Notes under the pieces: model-generated
Seen by the model: the letters and a program-made list of their open reading frames with translations, nothing else
Databases searched by the model: none
Told to the model about the DNA's origin: nothing
Shown here: one piece after another, positions 33,212 to 42,610 of the stretch
Numbering within the stretch: position 1 is the stretch's first letter
How the letters are laid out: the number at the start of each line of letters is the position of its first letter
Made by a program: the position numbers and the translations under genes
Origin: Amycolatopsis alkalitolerans
GTDB taxonomy: Bacteria > Actinomycetota > Actinomycetes > Mycobacteriales > Pseudonocardiaceae
DNA length: 64,000 bases
Reading direction: 5' to 3'
Assembly (NCBI RefSeq): GCF_006152065.1
Contig: NZ_VDFW01000026.1
Coordinates: forward strand, 34,051-98,050

Positions 33212-35527
33212 ATGGTTCTCGGGGGGGAACTCGCGAAGGCCGCGAACCGGCTGCTGGAAGGGCGCCACGGCCGGCTCGGCGCCGCCGCGCTCCGGGCCGC
33301 GCTGGTGGACCTGTACGAGTTCTGGCTCAGCAAGGCCGCGGCGGCGGCCGGCGTCGACACCGCTGATCCCGGTGTCGCGCTGGTCGCCGTCGGCGGCCTC
33401 GGACGGCGCGAACTGCTCCCGTTCTCCGACCTCGACCTGGTCCTGGTGCACAACCAGAACCCGAAGGTCGCCGAAATCGCCGACGCGTTGTGGTACCCGC
33501 TGTGGGACGCGCGCATCGGCCTCGACCATTCCGTTCGCACGCCGGCGGAGGCGCTGCAGGTCGCCTCGGAGGATCTGCGGACCGCCATGGGACTGCTCGA
33601 TGCCCGGCCCATCGCCGGGGACACCGAACTCGCCGCGCGGCTCGCGTCGGCGGCCCGTGAACAGTGGCGCCGCATCGCGCGCAAGCGGCTGCCCGAGCTG
33701 GTCGAGTCGACCCGCAAACGCTGGCAGCGCAGCGGGGAGATCGCCCAGTCCGCCGAACCCGACCTCAAGTACGGCAAGGGCGGGCTGCGGGATCTGGGCG
33801 TGCTCGACGCGCTTTCGGTCGCCCAGCTGACCGACCGGCCCGGCGACGAACTGCGTGAAGCCAAGGAACTGCTGCTCGACGTCCGCACCGAGCTGCGACG
33901 GGAGCTGCGGCGCGACCGGGACGTGCTGAGCGCGCCCGACGCGGAACTCGTGGCCGCCGAGCTCGGCTTCGGTGACCGGTTCACCCTGGCCCGCAAGCTC
34001 GCCGGTGCCGGGAGAACGGTCAGCTACGCCGTCGACGTCGCGCTCAGGTCCACTGTGGAGCCGCCGAAGAGCCGTTTCGGGCGGCGGCCGAGCCGGACCC
34101 CGCTCGACGAAGGCGTTGTGCTGCACGGCAACGAGGTGGCTCTGGCGCGGGACGCGGTGCCCGCCAAGGATCCTGCACTGCTGCTGCGGGTGGCCGCGGC
34201 GTCGGCGAGGACGGGCGCGCCGATCGCCCACGGCACCCTGCGCGCGCTCGCGGACTCCGCGCCGGAGTTGCGCACGCCGTGGCCGGCGGACGCGCGCGAC
34301 GCGCTCACCGAACTGCTCGGTGCGGGCGAAGGGCTGATCGACGCGGTCGAAGCGCTCGACCGTACCGGGCTGTGGGCCCGCCTGTTCCCGGAATGGGGCG
34401 CGGTGCGCGACCTGCCGCCGCGGTCACCGGTGCACGCGTGGACCGTCGACCGGCATCTGGTCCAGACCTGTGTCGAGGCGTCGAAGCTGACCACCACCGT
34501 GTCGCGACCGGACCTGCTGCTGCTTGGTGCGTTGCTGCACGACATCGGCAAGGGCCGCGAAACCGATCACTCCGAACTGGGTGCGGCGATCTCGGCGCAG
34601 GTCGCCCGCCGGGTCGGGCTGACCGACGCCGACGCGGCCATGGTCGCGGGGCTGGTGCGGCACCATCTGCTGCTGCCGCACACCGCGACCCGGCGGGACA
34701 CCGAGGACCCGACGACGGTGCATCGTGTCGCGAAGACGGTCGACAACGATGTCGTGCTGCTCGAACTGTTGCACGCGCTCACCATCGCCGACTCGCTCGC
34801 GACCGGCCCCGGCATGTGGACCGAGTGGAAGGCCGGCCTCGTCGAGAATCTGGTCTCACGCTGCAAGCAGGTCATGCAGGGCAACGGGTTCAGCCCGCCC
34901 GAGCCGCTCGACCCGCGTCAGCGCGAACTGGTCGCGACGGCGGTGCGCACGGGCCGCGCCGAGGTCTCGATCAGTCACGACGGCAACATGGCAACAGTCG
35001 TCGTGGCCGTGCCGGCGCGGGTGGAGCTCCTCGCCCCGGCGGCCGGGGTGCTCGCGTTGCATTCGCTCGAGGTGCACACCGCGCTGCTGCGCAGCCACGG
35101 CAACGGGCGCGCCGGGATCTTCGTCGCCTCGCCCAAGTTCGGCTCGTTGCCGGACACCGCGTTACTGCGTGAGCAGTTCTCACGGGCGATGGCGGGCGGC
35201 TTGGCGCTCGAGCAGAGGCTCGCCGCGAAGGAGCGGGACTACCAGTCTCCGATCCGAATCGTGGCGCGGCCGAAGGTGCTGTGGTTCGACGACGAGACCT
35301 CCGGGCCGAACAACGTCGTACTGGAGCTGCGCGCCTCGGACCGAATCGGCCTGCTGTACCGGGTCGCGGGCGCGCTGCAGTCCTGTGACGCCGACGTCCG
35401 CTGGGCGAAGGTCGCCACGCTCGGCGGGGCCGTCGTCGACTCGTTCGCCGTCGCGCCGCGAGGGGTGAGTCTCGACCGGTCCTGGCGGCAGCGGGTCGAG
35501 CAGGTCGTGCTCGCGGCTTCTTCGTGA
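33212..35527 (+). CDS. glnD: PII nucleotidyltransferase
   Basis: 771 residues. N-terminal nucleotidyltransferase motif VGGLGRRELLPFSDLDLVL; HD domain with LLHDIGKG at H443-D444 and VRHHLLLPH; two C-terminal ACT domains (for example RASDRIGLLYRVAGALQSC). In actinomycetes this enzyme adenylylates rather than uridylylates PII. Last gene of the amtB operon. Confidence 0.94.
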   Translation: MVLGGELAKAANRLLEGRHGRLGAAALRAALVDLYEFWLSKAAAAAGVDTADPGVALVAVGGLGRRELLPFSDLDLVLVHNQNPKVAEIADALWYPLWDARIGLDHSVRTPAEALQVASEDLRTAMGLLDARPIAGDTELAARLASAAREQWRRIARKRLPELVESTRKRWQRSGEIAQSAEPDLKYGKGGLRDLGVLDALSVAQLTDRPGDELREAKELLLDVRTELRRELRRDRDVLSAPDAELVAAELGFGDRFTLARKLAGAGRTVSYAVDVALRSTVEPPKSRFGRRPSRTPLDEGVVLHGNEVALARDAVPAKDPALLLRVAAASARTGAPIAHGTLRALADSAPELRTPWPADARDALTELLGAGEGLIDAVEALDRTGLWARLFPEWGAVRDLPPRSPVHAWTVDRHLVQTCVEASKLTTTVSRPDLLLLGALLHDIGKGRETDHSELGAAISAQVARRVGLTDADAAMVAGLVRHHLLLPHTATRRDTEDPTTVHRVAKTVDNDVVLLELLHALTIADSLATGPGMWTEWKAGLVENLVSRCKQVMQGNGFSPPEPLDPRQRELVATAVRTGRAEVSISHDGNMATVVVAVPARVELLAPAAGVLALHSLEVHTALLRSHGNGRAGIFVASPKFGSLPDTALLREQFSRAMAGGLALEQRLAAKERDYQSPIRIVARPKVLWFDDETSGPNNVVLELRASDRIGLLYRVAGALQSCDADVRWAKVATLGGAVVDSFAVAPRGVSLDRSWRQRVEQVVLAASS

Positions 35528-35571
35528 CCGACCGGGGTGTCGCGCGGGAGAACGGTGATCGCCATGGCAGC

Positions 35572-35937
35572 ATGTCCGCCATGCCGGAGCTCGAGCCGAC
35601 CGTCCTGCCGATCACGGTGGCCGCTTCCCACCTCCGTGCCTGCGCCGCCGAACTGGACGCCGCCGGGGAGATGTCGGTCGGCGAACTCGGCGTGGTGCTC
35701 GCGGATCTCGTGACCGGGCAGCGCCTGCTCTCCAGCGCCCTCACCCGGTTGGCCGAGCGGGTCGAGGACGGCCAGGCGGGTGTGCTGGCCGCGGCGCCGT
35801 CACCGGAAGTAGGCGCGCTCGCCCAGGTACTCCAGGCGGCGGCCGGTGCTTTCGGCTATTCGGCGGACGCGCTTTCCGAAAGTGAGCCGTTCGCCCGGAT
35901 CGCGGCCGAATTCGCCGGTCCGAACGCCCGTTTGTAG
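35572..35937 (+). CDS. small hypothetical protein
   Basis: 121 residues if started at ATG 35572; ATG 35581 and a GTG overlapping the glnD stop are alternatives, and none has a good ribosome-binding site. Helical, Ala/Leu-rich (ASHLRACAAELDAAGEMSVG, LTRLAERVEDGQAGVLAAAP), possibly a WXG100-like or coiled-coil fold. No recognised domain. It lies between glnD and ku, same strand. Confidence 0.5.
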   Translation: MSAMPELEPTVLPITVAASHLRACAAELDAAGEMSVGELGVVLADLVTGQRLLSSALTRLAERVEDGQAGVLAAAPSPEVGALAQVLQAAAGAFGYSADALSESEPFARIAAEFAGPNARL

Positions 35938-35974
35938 CTATAAGCCCCGCCCGGTCGGTGGATACGCTTTTCGA

Positions 35975-36868
35975 ATGCGCACCGTGTGGAAGGGCACTAT
36001 CGGATTCGGCAGTTCGGCCATTCCGGTGAAGGCTTACAGCGCCACCGAAGACCACAGCACCGGACTGCACCAGTTGCATTCGGTCGACGGCGGCCGGATC
36101 CGGCTCAAGCGGGTGTGCGAGGTCGACGGTGCCGAGATCCCGCAGGGCGAGATCGGCAAGGGATACACGATGCCCGGTGGTGACGTCGTCGTGCTCTCCG
36201 ACGACGAGCTGGCCGAGCTCCCGTTGCCCACCGGGCATTCGATCGAGATCTGCGGGTTCGTCCCATCGGGGCAGCTCGACCCGCTGTACTTCGTCAAAAG
36301 CTATTTCCTGGAGCCGGAAGTACCCGCGACAAAGCCGTATGTGCTGCTGAGCGAGGCGTTGCAGCAGGCCGACCGGGTGGCGATCGTGAAGGTCGCGATC
36401 CGGCAGAAGGAAACGCTCGGCGCGCTGCGGGTGCGGGGCCAGGTGCTCATGCTCGACACAATGCACTGGCCGGACGAGGTCCGGACGCCCGATTTCCCGT
36501 TCCTGTACGACGATATCGATATCCGGTTGCCACAGGTGAGGGCGGCGGCGAATCTGATCGAGAACCTGTCCGGTAATTTCGAACCGAGCCGGTATACCGA
36601 CAGTTATGGTGCGGCGCTGGAGGAACTGATCCAGGCCAAGGTCGAGGGCCGTGAGGTGATGCGGCCGAGCGCGGCGAAGCAGGACGAGGGCGTCGAGGAG
36701 TTGCTGGCCGCGCTGCAGGAGAGCGCCCAGGCCCGCACCGACGCCGACCAGGCCGAGTCGCCGGCGGTGAAGCGGGCGAAGGTGGCCGAGGAGAAGGCCG
36801 CGGAGGCCAAGACGGGCGCGAAGAAGGCCGCGTCGAAGGCCCGGTCGGCCCCGAAATCCCGGCGCTGA
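35975..36868 (+). CDS. ku: Ku DNA end-binding protein
   Basis: 297 residues from ATG 35975 (MRTVWKGTIGFGSSAIPVK). Bacterial Ku core with LHQLHSVDGGRIRLKRVCE, the Ku-type LSDDELAELPL and ALRVRGQVLMLDTMHWPDEVR. A Lys/Ala-rich C-terminal tail (KKAASKARSAPKSRR) is typical of actinobacterial Ku and aids DNA threading. It works with LigD in non-homologous end joining; no ligD is adjacent. Expressed alone or with the small gene upstream. Confidence 0.93.
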   Translation: MRTVWKGTIGFGSSAIPVKAYSATEDHSTGLHQLHSVDGGRIRLKRVCEVDGAEIPQGEIGKGYTMPGGDVVVLSDDELAELPLPTGHSIEICGFVPSGQLDPLYFVKSYFLEPEVPATKPYVLLSEALQQADRVAIVKVAIRQKETLGALRVRGQVLMLDTMHWPDEVRTPDFPFLYDDIDIRLPQVRAAANLIENLSGNFEPSRYTDSYGAALEELIQAKVEGREVMRPSAAKQDEGVEELLAALQESAQARTDADQAESPAVKRAKVAEEKAAEAKTGAKKAASKARSAPKSRR

Positions 36869-37109
36869 GAAAAATCTTCGGATATACGCGTCATGTGTCC
36901 CGTCGTGACGTGTCCCACCGTTAGCGCCCGGCGGCGCCGACTGCAGTTGAGTAGATCTACCTAGGCCTACTTGGGTGTTGTCACGCTGCCGGGCGACCCC
37001 AGGGACCGGGCAGGCTTAGGGCCATCGCGTCGAGATGTCCAACGGTCGGTTCGCCAGGTTTCTGGGGGTTCCGGCGAGCGTACGGCCCCCTTGTGGCGTC
37101 CGGCGCGAT

Positions 37110-37148
37110 CATGCGGGTGGCTCGGCGAGGGGGCGAGCCACCCGCATG
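37110..37148. terminator. perfect 15-bp hairpin in the ku-marR spacer
   Basis: CATGCGGGTGGCTCG (37110-37124), a 9-nt loop, then its exact complement at 37134-37148. No T-run follows. It lies between convergent ku and marR in a 397-bp spacer (36869-37265) that has no recognisable gene. Likely bidirectional terminator or a mobile palindrome. GTAGATCTAC at 36951-36960 is a further perfect palindrome there. Confidence 0.6.
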
Positions 37149-37160
37149 AGCACCCCTCCC

Positions 37161-37237
37161 GCGTGTCCGGCTTTCGCCGCGGGTGAGTCCGGCTCCCGCT
37201 GCCCGCGAGTCCGGCTCCCGCCGAGAGTAAGTCGGCC
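37161..37237. repeat. 22-bp-phased G(C/T)G(T/A)GTCCGGC repeats
   Basis: Copies start at 37161 (GCGTGTCCGGC), 37183 (GTGAGTCCGGC), 37205 (GCGAGTCCGGC) and 37227 (GTAAGTCGGCC), each step 22 bp. The alternation GCGTGT/GTGAGT/GCGAGT echoes the 21-bp arrays at 15912 and 18908, with a different second half. Confidence 0.75.
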
Positions 37238-37265
37238 CCCCGCGCCTGCACCTCCGCCCCATACC

Positions 37266-37703
37266 TCAGCTGTCCGCGAGCCGGGTCATCACCTTCGCCG
37301 CGAGGCGCAGCAGGTCCCGTTCTGTTTCGGTGAGCACGTCGGCCATCGCCGCCGCCAGCCATTCCTCCCGTTGCTCGCTGTAAGCACGCAACGTCTTCAG
37401 CCCGCGATCGGTGATGTTCAGCAACGAGCGCCGCCCGTCCTCGGGATCCGTGCGCCGCGCGACCAGGCCGTCGCGCTCCAGCGCCGCGAGCACCCGGGTC
37501 AGCGACTGCGGATGGATCTTCTCCCCATCCGACAGGGCTTTCGGCGTCTGGGTGCCCGCGCGGTAGAGGCGGCTGAGCACCGCGAGCTCCAGCGCGCTCG
37601 GGCCGCTTCGGTCCCGCTCCGCGCGCATGCGCCAGTTGAGTCTGCCGACGCCTTCGCGCACCGCGTGCGCGAGCTCGGCCAGGTCTGGATCGGCGTCGGG
37701 CAT
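37266..37703 (-). CDS. MarR family regulator
   Basis: 145 residues. Winged helix with LELAVLSRLYRAGTQTPKAL, IHPQSLTRVLAALERDGLV and RRTDPEDGRRSLLNITDRG, the MarR wing. The C-terminal dimerisation helices are complete. Immediately upstream on the same strand lie remnants of an ABC transporter gene, a common MarR partner, so its original target may be lost. Confidence 0.9.
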   Translation of the reverse strand: MPDADPDLAELAHAVREGVGRLNWRMRAERDRSGPSALELAVLSRLYRAGTQTPKALSDGEKIHPQSLTRVLAALERDGLVARRTDPEDGRRSLLNITDRGLKTLRAYSEQREEWLAAAMADVLTETERDLLRLAAKVMTRLADS

Positions 37704-37712
37704 GCCCTCACC

Positions 37713-38080
37713 CTAGGCGGCTTCACCCCGGACCAACCGGGCGTACCGCCCACCGAGCGCCATGAGCTCGGCATGCTTGCCGCGCTCGACGATCCGGCGT
37801 TCGTGCAGTACACGATCTGGTCGGTGTGTTCCACAGTGGACAGCCGGTGCGTGCGCCGCGCGGCGAGGCGGTCCAGTTCCTCCCGCACCGAGAACGAGGA
37901 CGGGCGGGTTGCGCTGACGCGGGTCGTTCATCACGCGCTGGCCGATCGTGTTCGCCAGGCCCGTGGTGCGCACGCTCAGCGCACCGCTGGCCCAGCGAGG
38001 ACGCAACCATCACCGCGAACCGCCAGACCATGTTCCACCGGTAGGGCTTGAACAGCGAGTAATCTGAGCGATTGTTCCGC
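37713..38080 (-). pseudogene. decayed ABC exporter gene
   Basis: Fragments of an ABC transporter appear in different frames on the minus strand. A start-like LFKPYRWNMVWRFAVMVASS membrane segment is followed by EELDRLAARRTHRLSTVEHT with the H-loop, then after a frameshift ERRIVERGKHAELMALGGRY and ARLVRGEAA, the usual C-terminus. Walker A, signature motif and most of the membrane domain are gone; about 370 bp remain of some 1.8 kb. The stretch 38081-38223 before ffh shows no gene. Confidence 0.7.
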
Positions 38081-38223
38081 CTCAAACCAGGGTTCGAGTT
38101 CCCGGGTTGTTCAGCACTTGCTGAGTACCGGTTCAACCGGGCTTCGCGGTCCCCGCAGCTCGCGCTCGGCGGGCGGCTACCCTGGTCGGGGAGCAACCAC
38201 GACCAGCTGGAGCGTGCACACCC

Positions 38224-39744
38224 GTGTTCGACACCCTCTCCGACAGGCTCACCTCCACCCTGCAGAACCTGCGGGGCAAGGGGAGGCTGACCGACGCCGA
38301 CATCGACGCCACCGCGCGCGAGATCCGCATCGCACTGCTTGAGGCCGACGTCGCGCTGCCCGTCGTGCGGGAGTTCATCGCACAGATCAAGCAGCGTGCG
38401 AAGGGCGCCGAGGTCTCCGGCGCGCTCAACCCGGCCCAGCAGGTCGTCAAGATCGTCAACGAGGAGCTCGTCGCGATCCTCGGCGGCGAGACCAGGCGGC
38501 TCAACCTCGCGAAGAACCCGCCGACGGTGATCATGCTCGCGGGTCTGCAGGGGTCCGGTAAGACGACGCTGGCCGGCAAGCTCGCGCTGTGGCTGAAGAA
38601 GCAGGGCCACGCCCCGCTGCTCGTCGCCTGTGACCTGCAGCGACCCAACGCGGTGACCCAGCTCCAGGTGGTCGGCGAACGGGCCGGAGTGCCGACGTTC
38701 GCGCCCGAGCCGGGCAATGGCGTGGGCGACCCGGTCGACGTGGCGCGCCGGGGCATCGACGAGGCCAAGCACGCGCAGCACGACGTCGTGGTCGTCGACA
38801 CCGCCGGCCGTCTCGGCGTCGACGAGGAACTGATGAAGCAGGCCGCGGACATCCGTGACGCGGTGACGCCCGACGAGACGCTGTTCGTCGTCGACGCGAT
38901 GATCGGTCAGGACGCGGTGACCACCGCGGAGGCCTTCCGCGACGGTGTCGGGTTCTCTGGCGTGGTGCTCACCAAGCTCGACGGCGACGCCCGCGGTGGT
39001 GCCGCGCTGTCGGTCCGGCAGGTCACCGGCCAGCCGATCCTGTTCGCCTCCAACGGTGAGAAGCTCGAGGACTTCGACACCTTCCACCCGGACCGGATGG
39101 CGAGCCGCATCCTCGGCATGGGCGACCTGCTCACCCTGATCGAGCAGGCCGAGCAGGCCTTCGACCAGGAGCAGGCCGAGAAGGCCGCGGCGAAGCTCGG
39201 CACCGGCCAGCTGACGCTGGAGGACTTCCTCGAGCAGATGCTCGCGGTCCGCAAGATGGGCCCGATCGGCAACCTGCTGGGCATGCTGCCGGGCGCCGGG
39301 CAGATGAAGGACCAGTTGGCCCAGGTCGACGACAAGCAGCTCGACCGGCTGCAGGCGATCATCCGCGGCATGACCCCCGCCGAGCGCGCCGAGCCGAAGA
39401 TGATCAACGGATCGCGCCGGCAGCGTATCGCGCTGGGTTCCGGGGTGACGGTGCGCGAGGTCAACGACCTGGTGAACCGGTTCTTCGAGGCCCGCAAGAT
39501 GATGCAGCAGATGGCGGGCCGGTTCGGGTTCGGCGGTGGTAGCGCCACGAAGAGCCGTAAAGGCAAGAAGGGCAAGAAGGGCAAGGGGCGCGGGCCGACG
39601 CAGCCGAAGGTGCGCGGCGGTTTCCCCAGCGGGATGCCGATGCTCCCGCCCGGCGGCGGGCCGGACCTGTCCCAGCTGGGTGGCGGCATGAACGATGTAC
39701 CCGGTTTCGACCCGTCGAAGTTCAAGCTGCCGAAGAACAAGTGA
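38224..39744 (+). CDS. ffh: signal recognition particle GTPase
   Basis: 506 residues from a GTG. N-domain four-helix bundle (1-90), GTPase G1 motif GLQGSGKTT (107-115), DTAGRLGVDEELM, TKLDGDARGG and a methionine-rich M domain from about residue 330 (KMGPIGNLLGMLPG, MINGSRRQRIALGSG, ARKMMQQMAG). The end is basic and Gly/Pro-rich, as in actinobacterial Ffh. It delivers nascent membrane proteins to FtsY. It heads the rpsP-rimM-trmD-rplS-lepB region, a conserved arrangement. Confidence 0.97.
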   Translation: MFDTLSDRLTSTLQNLRGKGRLTDADIDATAREIRIALLEADVALPVVREFIAQIKQRAKGAEVSGALNPAQQVVKIVNEELVAILGGETRRLNLAKNPPTVIMLAGLQGSGKTTLAGKLALWLKKQGHAPLLVACDLQRPNAVTQLQVVGERAGVPTFAPEPGNGVGDPVDVARRGIDEAKHAQHDVVVVDTAGRLGVDEELMKQAADIRDAVTPDETLFVVDAMIGQDAVTTAEAFRDGVGFSGVVLTKLDGDARGGAALSVRQVTGQPILFASNGEKLEDFDTFHPDRMASRILGMGDLLTLIEQAEQAFDQEQAEKAAAKLGTGQLTLEDFLEQMLAVRKMGPIGNLLGMLPGAGQMKDQLAQVDDKQLDRLQAIIRGMTPAERAEPKMINGSRRQRIALGSGVTVREVNDLVNRFFEARKMMQQMAGRFGFGGGSATKSRKGKKGKKGKGRGPTQPKVRGGFPSGMPMLPPGGGPDLSQLGGGMNDVPGFDPSKFKLPKNK

Positions 39745-40808
39745 TGCACCTCAGCGGTGTCGTGCTGCCCGATGGCGCACGGCGCGATCTGTGGATCGAT
39801 GGCGGCCGGATCACCTTCGAACCGGTCGACGGCGCGCAAACCCTTGTGACAGAGGGGTTCCTGGTGCCCGGCCTGGTGGACGCGCACTGCCACCCGGCGA
39901 TCGGGGTACATGGCCCGTCCACTGTGGACGAAGCGATCGAGCAGGCGCGCGTGGACCGGGACGCGGGCACGCTGCTGATCCGGGACTGCGGCCAGCCCAT
40001 CGACACTCGCGCGCTGCAGGAACGCGCCGACCTGCCGCGGATGATCCGCTGCGGGCGGCATCTCGCGTTGCCGAAGCGCTACATCCCCGGTCTCGGCATC
40101 GACCTCGAGTCCCCGGACGGGCTACTCGACGCGGTCGCCGCGCAGGCCGCGGACGGTGACGGCTGGGTCAAACTGGTCGGCGACTGGATCGACCGTTCGA
40201 AGGGCGACCTGGCTCCGTTGTGGCCGGACGACGTGCTCGAGGAGGCGGTCAAGGTCGCGCACGCGGCGGGCGCGCGGGTGACGGCGCACGTCTTCGGCGA
40301 GGACGCGATGCCGGGTCTGGTCAACGCGGGCATCGATTGCCTCGAACACGGGACCGGCCTTTCGCCGGACGTGCTGGCGGAGATGGCGCGTCGGGGGACC
40401 GCGCTCGTCCCGACTCTGATCAACATCGAGAACTTCCCCGGCATCGCCGACGGGGCCGGAAAGTACCCGGTCTACGCGGCCCATATGCGCGCGCTGCACG
40501 CGGGCGTGACGGACATGATCGGTGCGGCGATCTCGGCGGGCGTCACGATCTACGCCGGCAGCGACGCGGGCGGGATGGTGGCCCACGGCCGCGTCGTCGA
40601 CGAGATCGAAGCCTTGTGGCGGGCGGGCATGTCCCGCGAGGACGCCCTCGCCGCGGCTTCGTGGTCCGCACGCGAATGGCTGGGGCACCCGTCGCTGACC
40701 GAAGGCGCACCCGCGGACCTGCTCGTCTGCGACGCCGATCCCCGCGAGGATCTGTCCGTTCTGCGCAGACCGCGTCACATCGTGCTGAACGGCGCCCTCG
40801 TCCGCTGA
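39744..40808 (+). CDS. amidohydrolase family protein
   Basis: 354 residues from ATG 39744, overlapping the ffh stop. Metal motif GLVDAHCHPAIG near the N-terminus, VTAHVFGEDAM, CLEHGTGLSPD and YAGSDAGGMVAHG later form the imidazolonepropionase/prolidase-like subgroup. The reaction is unknown. The same gene is frequently found between ffh and rpsP in related actinomycetes, as far as I recall. Nothing here indicates regulation apart from ffh. Confidence 0.85.
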   Translation: MHLSGVVLPDGARRDLWIDGGRITFEPVDGAQTLVTEGFLVPGLVDAHCHPAIGVHGPSTVDEAIEQARVDRDAGTLLIRDCGQPIDTRALQERADLPRMIRCGRHLALPKRYIPGLGIDLESPDGLLDAVAAQAADGDGWVKLVGDWIDRSKGDLAPLWPDDVLEEAVKVAHAAGARVTAHVFGEDAMPGLVNAGIDCLEHGTGLSPDVLAEMARRGTALVPTLINIENFPGIADGAGKYPVYAAHMRALHAGVTDMIGAAISAGVTIYAGSDAGGMVAHGRVVDEIEALWRAGMSREDALAAASWSAREWLGHPSLTEGAPADLLVCDADPREDLSVLRRPRHIVLNGALVR

Positions 40809-40994
40809 CGCTGATCACCGCCCGGGTTCGGGCGGTCGCACGGCGCCACATAGCCTGAAGGGCATGAACGGGGGCGCTGGGGTCGAGCAGCGGAGCCGCA
40901 CCCGCACCGTCCGCCGTCGCCCGATCACCTGAACGGCGAAGCCATGGCGACTAGGCTCGGGAAGTGGTTCGGACGGATGGGATGGAGGCAGCGG

Positions 40995-41771
40995 GTGACG
41001 TCGACGCAGCCGGGCGAACCGGCCGGGGCGTTGGAGTCGCCGGAAGCGGCCACGCCACCGGAGCACCGCTGGGGCTTCGGCGCGTTCCTCGTCGTCGAAG
41101 CGGTCCTGCTGGCCTCGGCCGCGTTCGTCAGCGTACTGCTCGGCCCCGCGCCTCCCGGCAGGCCGACCCCGGTCAGTGACGTCCTGATCGGCACGATCAC
41201 CCCGACCGTTCTCGCCGCCCTCGTCGCGGTCCTGATCACACTGTGGCGTGGCAACGGCCCGCGGATCGACCTGCGCCTGGAATGGCGCTGGGCCGATATC
41301 CGGATGGGCCTCAAGCTCGGCGCGCTCGGGCTCGTCCTGACCACGATCAGCGCGTTCATCTGGACCCAGGCCGTCGGCGAGAGCAACGCGACCTCGGCGA
41401 TCGGCGCGCTGGTCGAGGACCAGCCGATGTCGCTGACCGCCGCGATCATCATGTTCATCTACCTCGCCGTGCTGGGTCCGGTCTGTGAGGAGATCATCTA
41501 TCGCGGCCTGCTCTGGGGCGCGGTCGAACGGCTGCCGTGGGGTGGCGAGCGGTGGACGAGGGTCGCGGCGTTCCTGCTGTCCACGGCGGTGTTCGCGGTC
41601 AGTCACCTCGAACCGCTGCGCACGACGCTGTTGCTGGTCATCGCGATCCCGATCGGGCTCGCGCGGCTGTTCACCGGCCGCCTGCCCGCGGCGATCGTCG
41701 CGCACCAGATGAACAATTTCCTGCCGGCGGTCGCGCTCCTGCTCACCACCCTGGGCGTGACGACCCTCTAG
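40995..41771 (+). CDS. CPBP family intramembrane protease
   Basis: 258 residues from GTG 40995, 6 bp after TGGAGG; ATG 40944 is possible but has no ribosome-binding site. About eight membrane segments. CPBP/Abi motif 1 GPVCEEIIYRG holds E165/E166 and R170; motif FAVSHLEP and HQMNN supply the remaining metal ligands. Type II CAAX prenyl endopeptidase-like; substrate unknown. The spacer 41772-41935 before rpsP holds a TGGCACAATTG element that could be part of the rpsP promoter. Confidence 0.87.
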   Translation: MTSTQPGEPAGALESPEAATPPEHRWGFGAFLVVEAVLLASAAFVSVLLGPAPPGRPTPVSDVLIGTITPTVLAALVAVLITLWRGNGPRIDLRLEWRWADIRMGLKLGALGLVLTTISAFIWTQAVGESNATSAIGALVEDQPMSLTAAIIMFIYLAVLGPVCEEIIYRGLLWGAVERLPWGGERWTRVAAFLLSTAVFAVSHLEPLRTTLLLVIAIPIGLARLFTGRLPAAIVAHQMNNFLPAVALLLTTLGVTTL

Positions 41772-41935
41772 CGCACCCGTCCGCGGCGTCTGGCACAATT
41801 GACGCTTGCCCGCTGCGGCCGGTCCCTCTCACCGTGTCGTGGCGACCCAAAGCTTCGGGTACTCGTGTCCGTTCCCCACTCGGATCGTGACCCGGCACCA
41901 GCGAGCACCGAGAAAACCAAGGAGTACCCACACCC

Positions 41936-42364
41936 GTGGCCGTCAAGATCAAGCTGCAGCGCCTGGGCAAGATCCGTGCCCCGTACTACCGCATCGTCGT
42001 CGCCGACGCGCGCACCCGCCGCGACGGCAAGGCCATCGAGACGATCGGCAAGTACCACCCGAAGGAGGAGCCGAGCTTCATCGAGGTGAACTCGGACCGC
42101 GCCCAGTACTGGCTGGGTGTCGGCGCGCAGCCGACCGAGCCGGTGCAGCGCATCCTCGAGATCACCGGTGACTGGCAGAAGTTCAAGGGCCTGCCGGGCG
42201 CCGAGGGCACGCTGAAGGTGCGCGAGCCGAAGCCGTCGAAGCAGGACCTGTTCAATGCCGCGCTGGCCGCCGCCGGCGAGGAGCCGACGACCGAGGCGAC
42301 GACGCCGAAGAAGAAGGCCCCGAAGAAGGCCGAGGCCGACGAGGCGGGTAAGGCGGAGGCGTGA
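41936..42364 (+). CDS. rpsP: 30S ribosomal protein S16
   Basis: 142 residues from a GTG after [26 protein letters not shown] and [20 protein letters not shown] are the S16 core (to about residue 85). The long Ala/Lys-rich tail ([20 protein letters not shown]) is usual in actinomycetes. It starts the cluster with khpA, rimM and trmD; overlaps khpA by 4 bp. Confidence 0.98.
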   Translation: MAVKIKLQRLGKIRAPYYRIVVADARTRRDGKAIETIGKYHPKEEPSFIEVNSDRAQYWLGVGAQPTEPVQRILEITGDWQKFKGLPGAEGTLKVREPKPSKQDLFNAALAAAGEEPTTEATTPKKKAPKKAEADEAGKAEA

Positions 42365-42600
42365 GCTTCCTCGCCGACTCCCTCGAACACCTGGTGCGCG
42401 GGATCGTCGACAATCCGGACGACGTCCGGGTCGAGCTGATCACGACCCGGCGTGGCCGCACGCTCGAGGTGCACGTCCACCCCGACGATCTGGGCAAGGT
42501 CATCGGCCGGGGCGGCCGGACGGCGACCGCGCTGCGCACGGTGATGGGCGGTATCGGCGGCCGCGGCGTCCGGGTGGACGTCGTCGACACCGACCGCTGA
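42361..42600 (+). CDS. khpA: KH-domain RNA-binding protein KhpA
   Basis: 79 residues. A single type II KH domain with [16 protein letters not shown], matching the GxxG loop. It binds RNA, with KhpB in other bacteria affecting cell division and translation. Conserved position between rpsP and rimM. GTG start overlaps the rpsP stop. Confidence 0.95.
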   Translation: MSFLADSLEHLVRGIVDNPDDVRVELITTRRGRTLEVHVHPDDLGKVIGRGGRTATALRTVMGGIGGRGVRVDVVDTDR

Positions 42601-42610
42601 CCCGGCCGCC

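Noticed and set aside
41772..41935. rpsP promoter with TGGCACAATTG
   Set aside because: The -10-like element is suggestive, but no -35 at usual spacing, so not listed as a feature.
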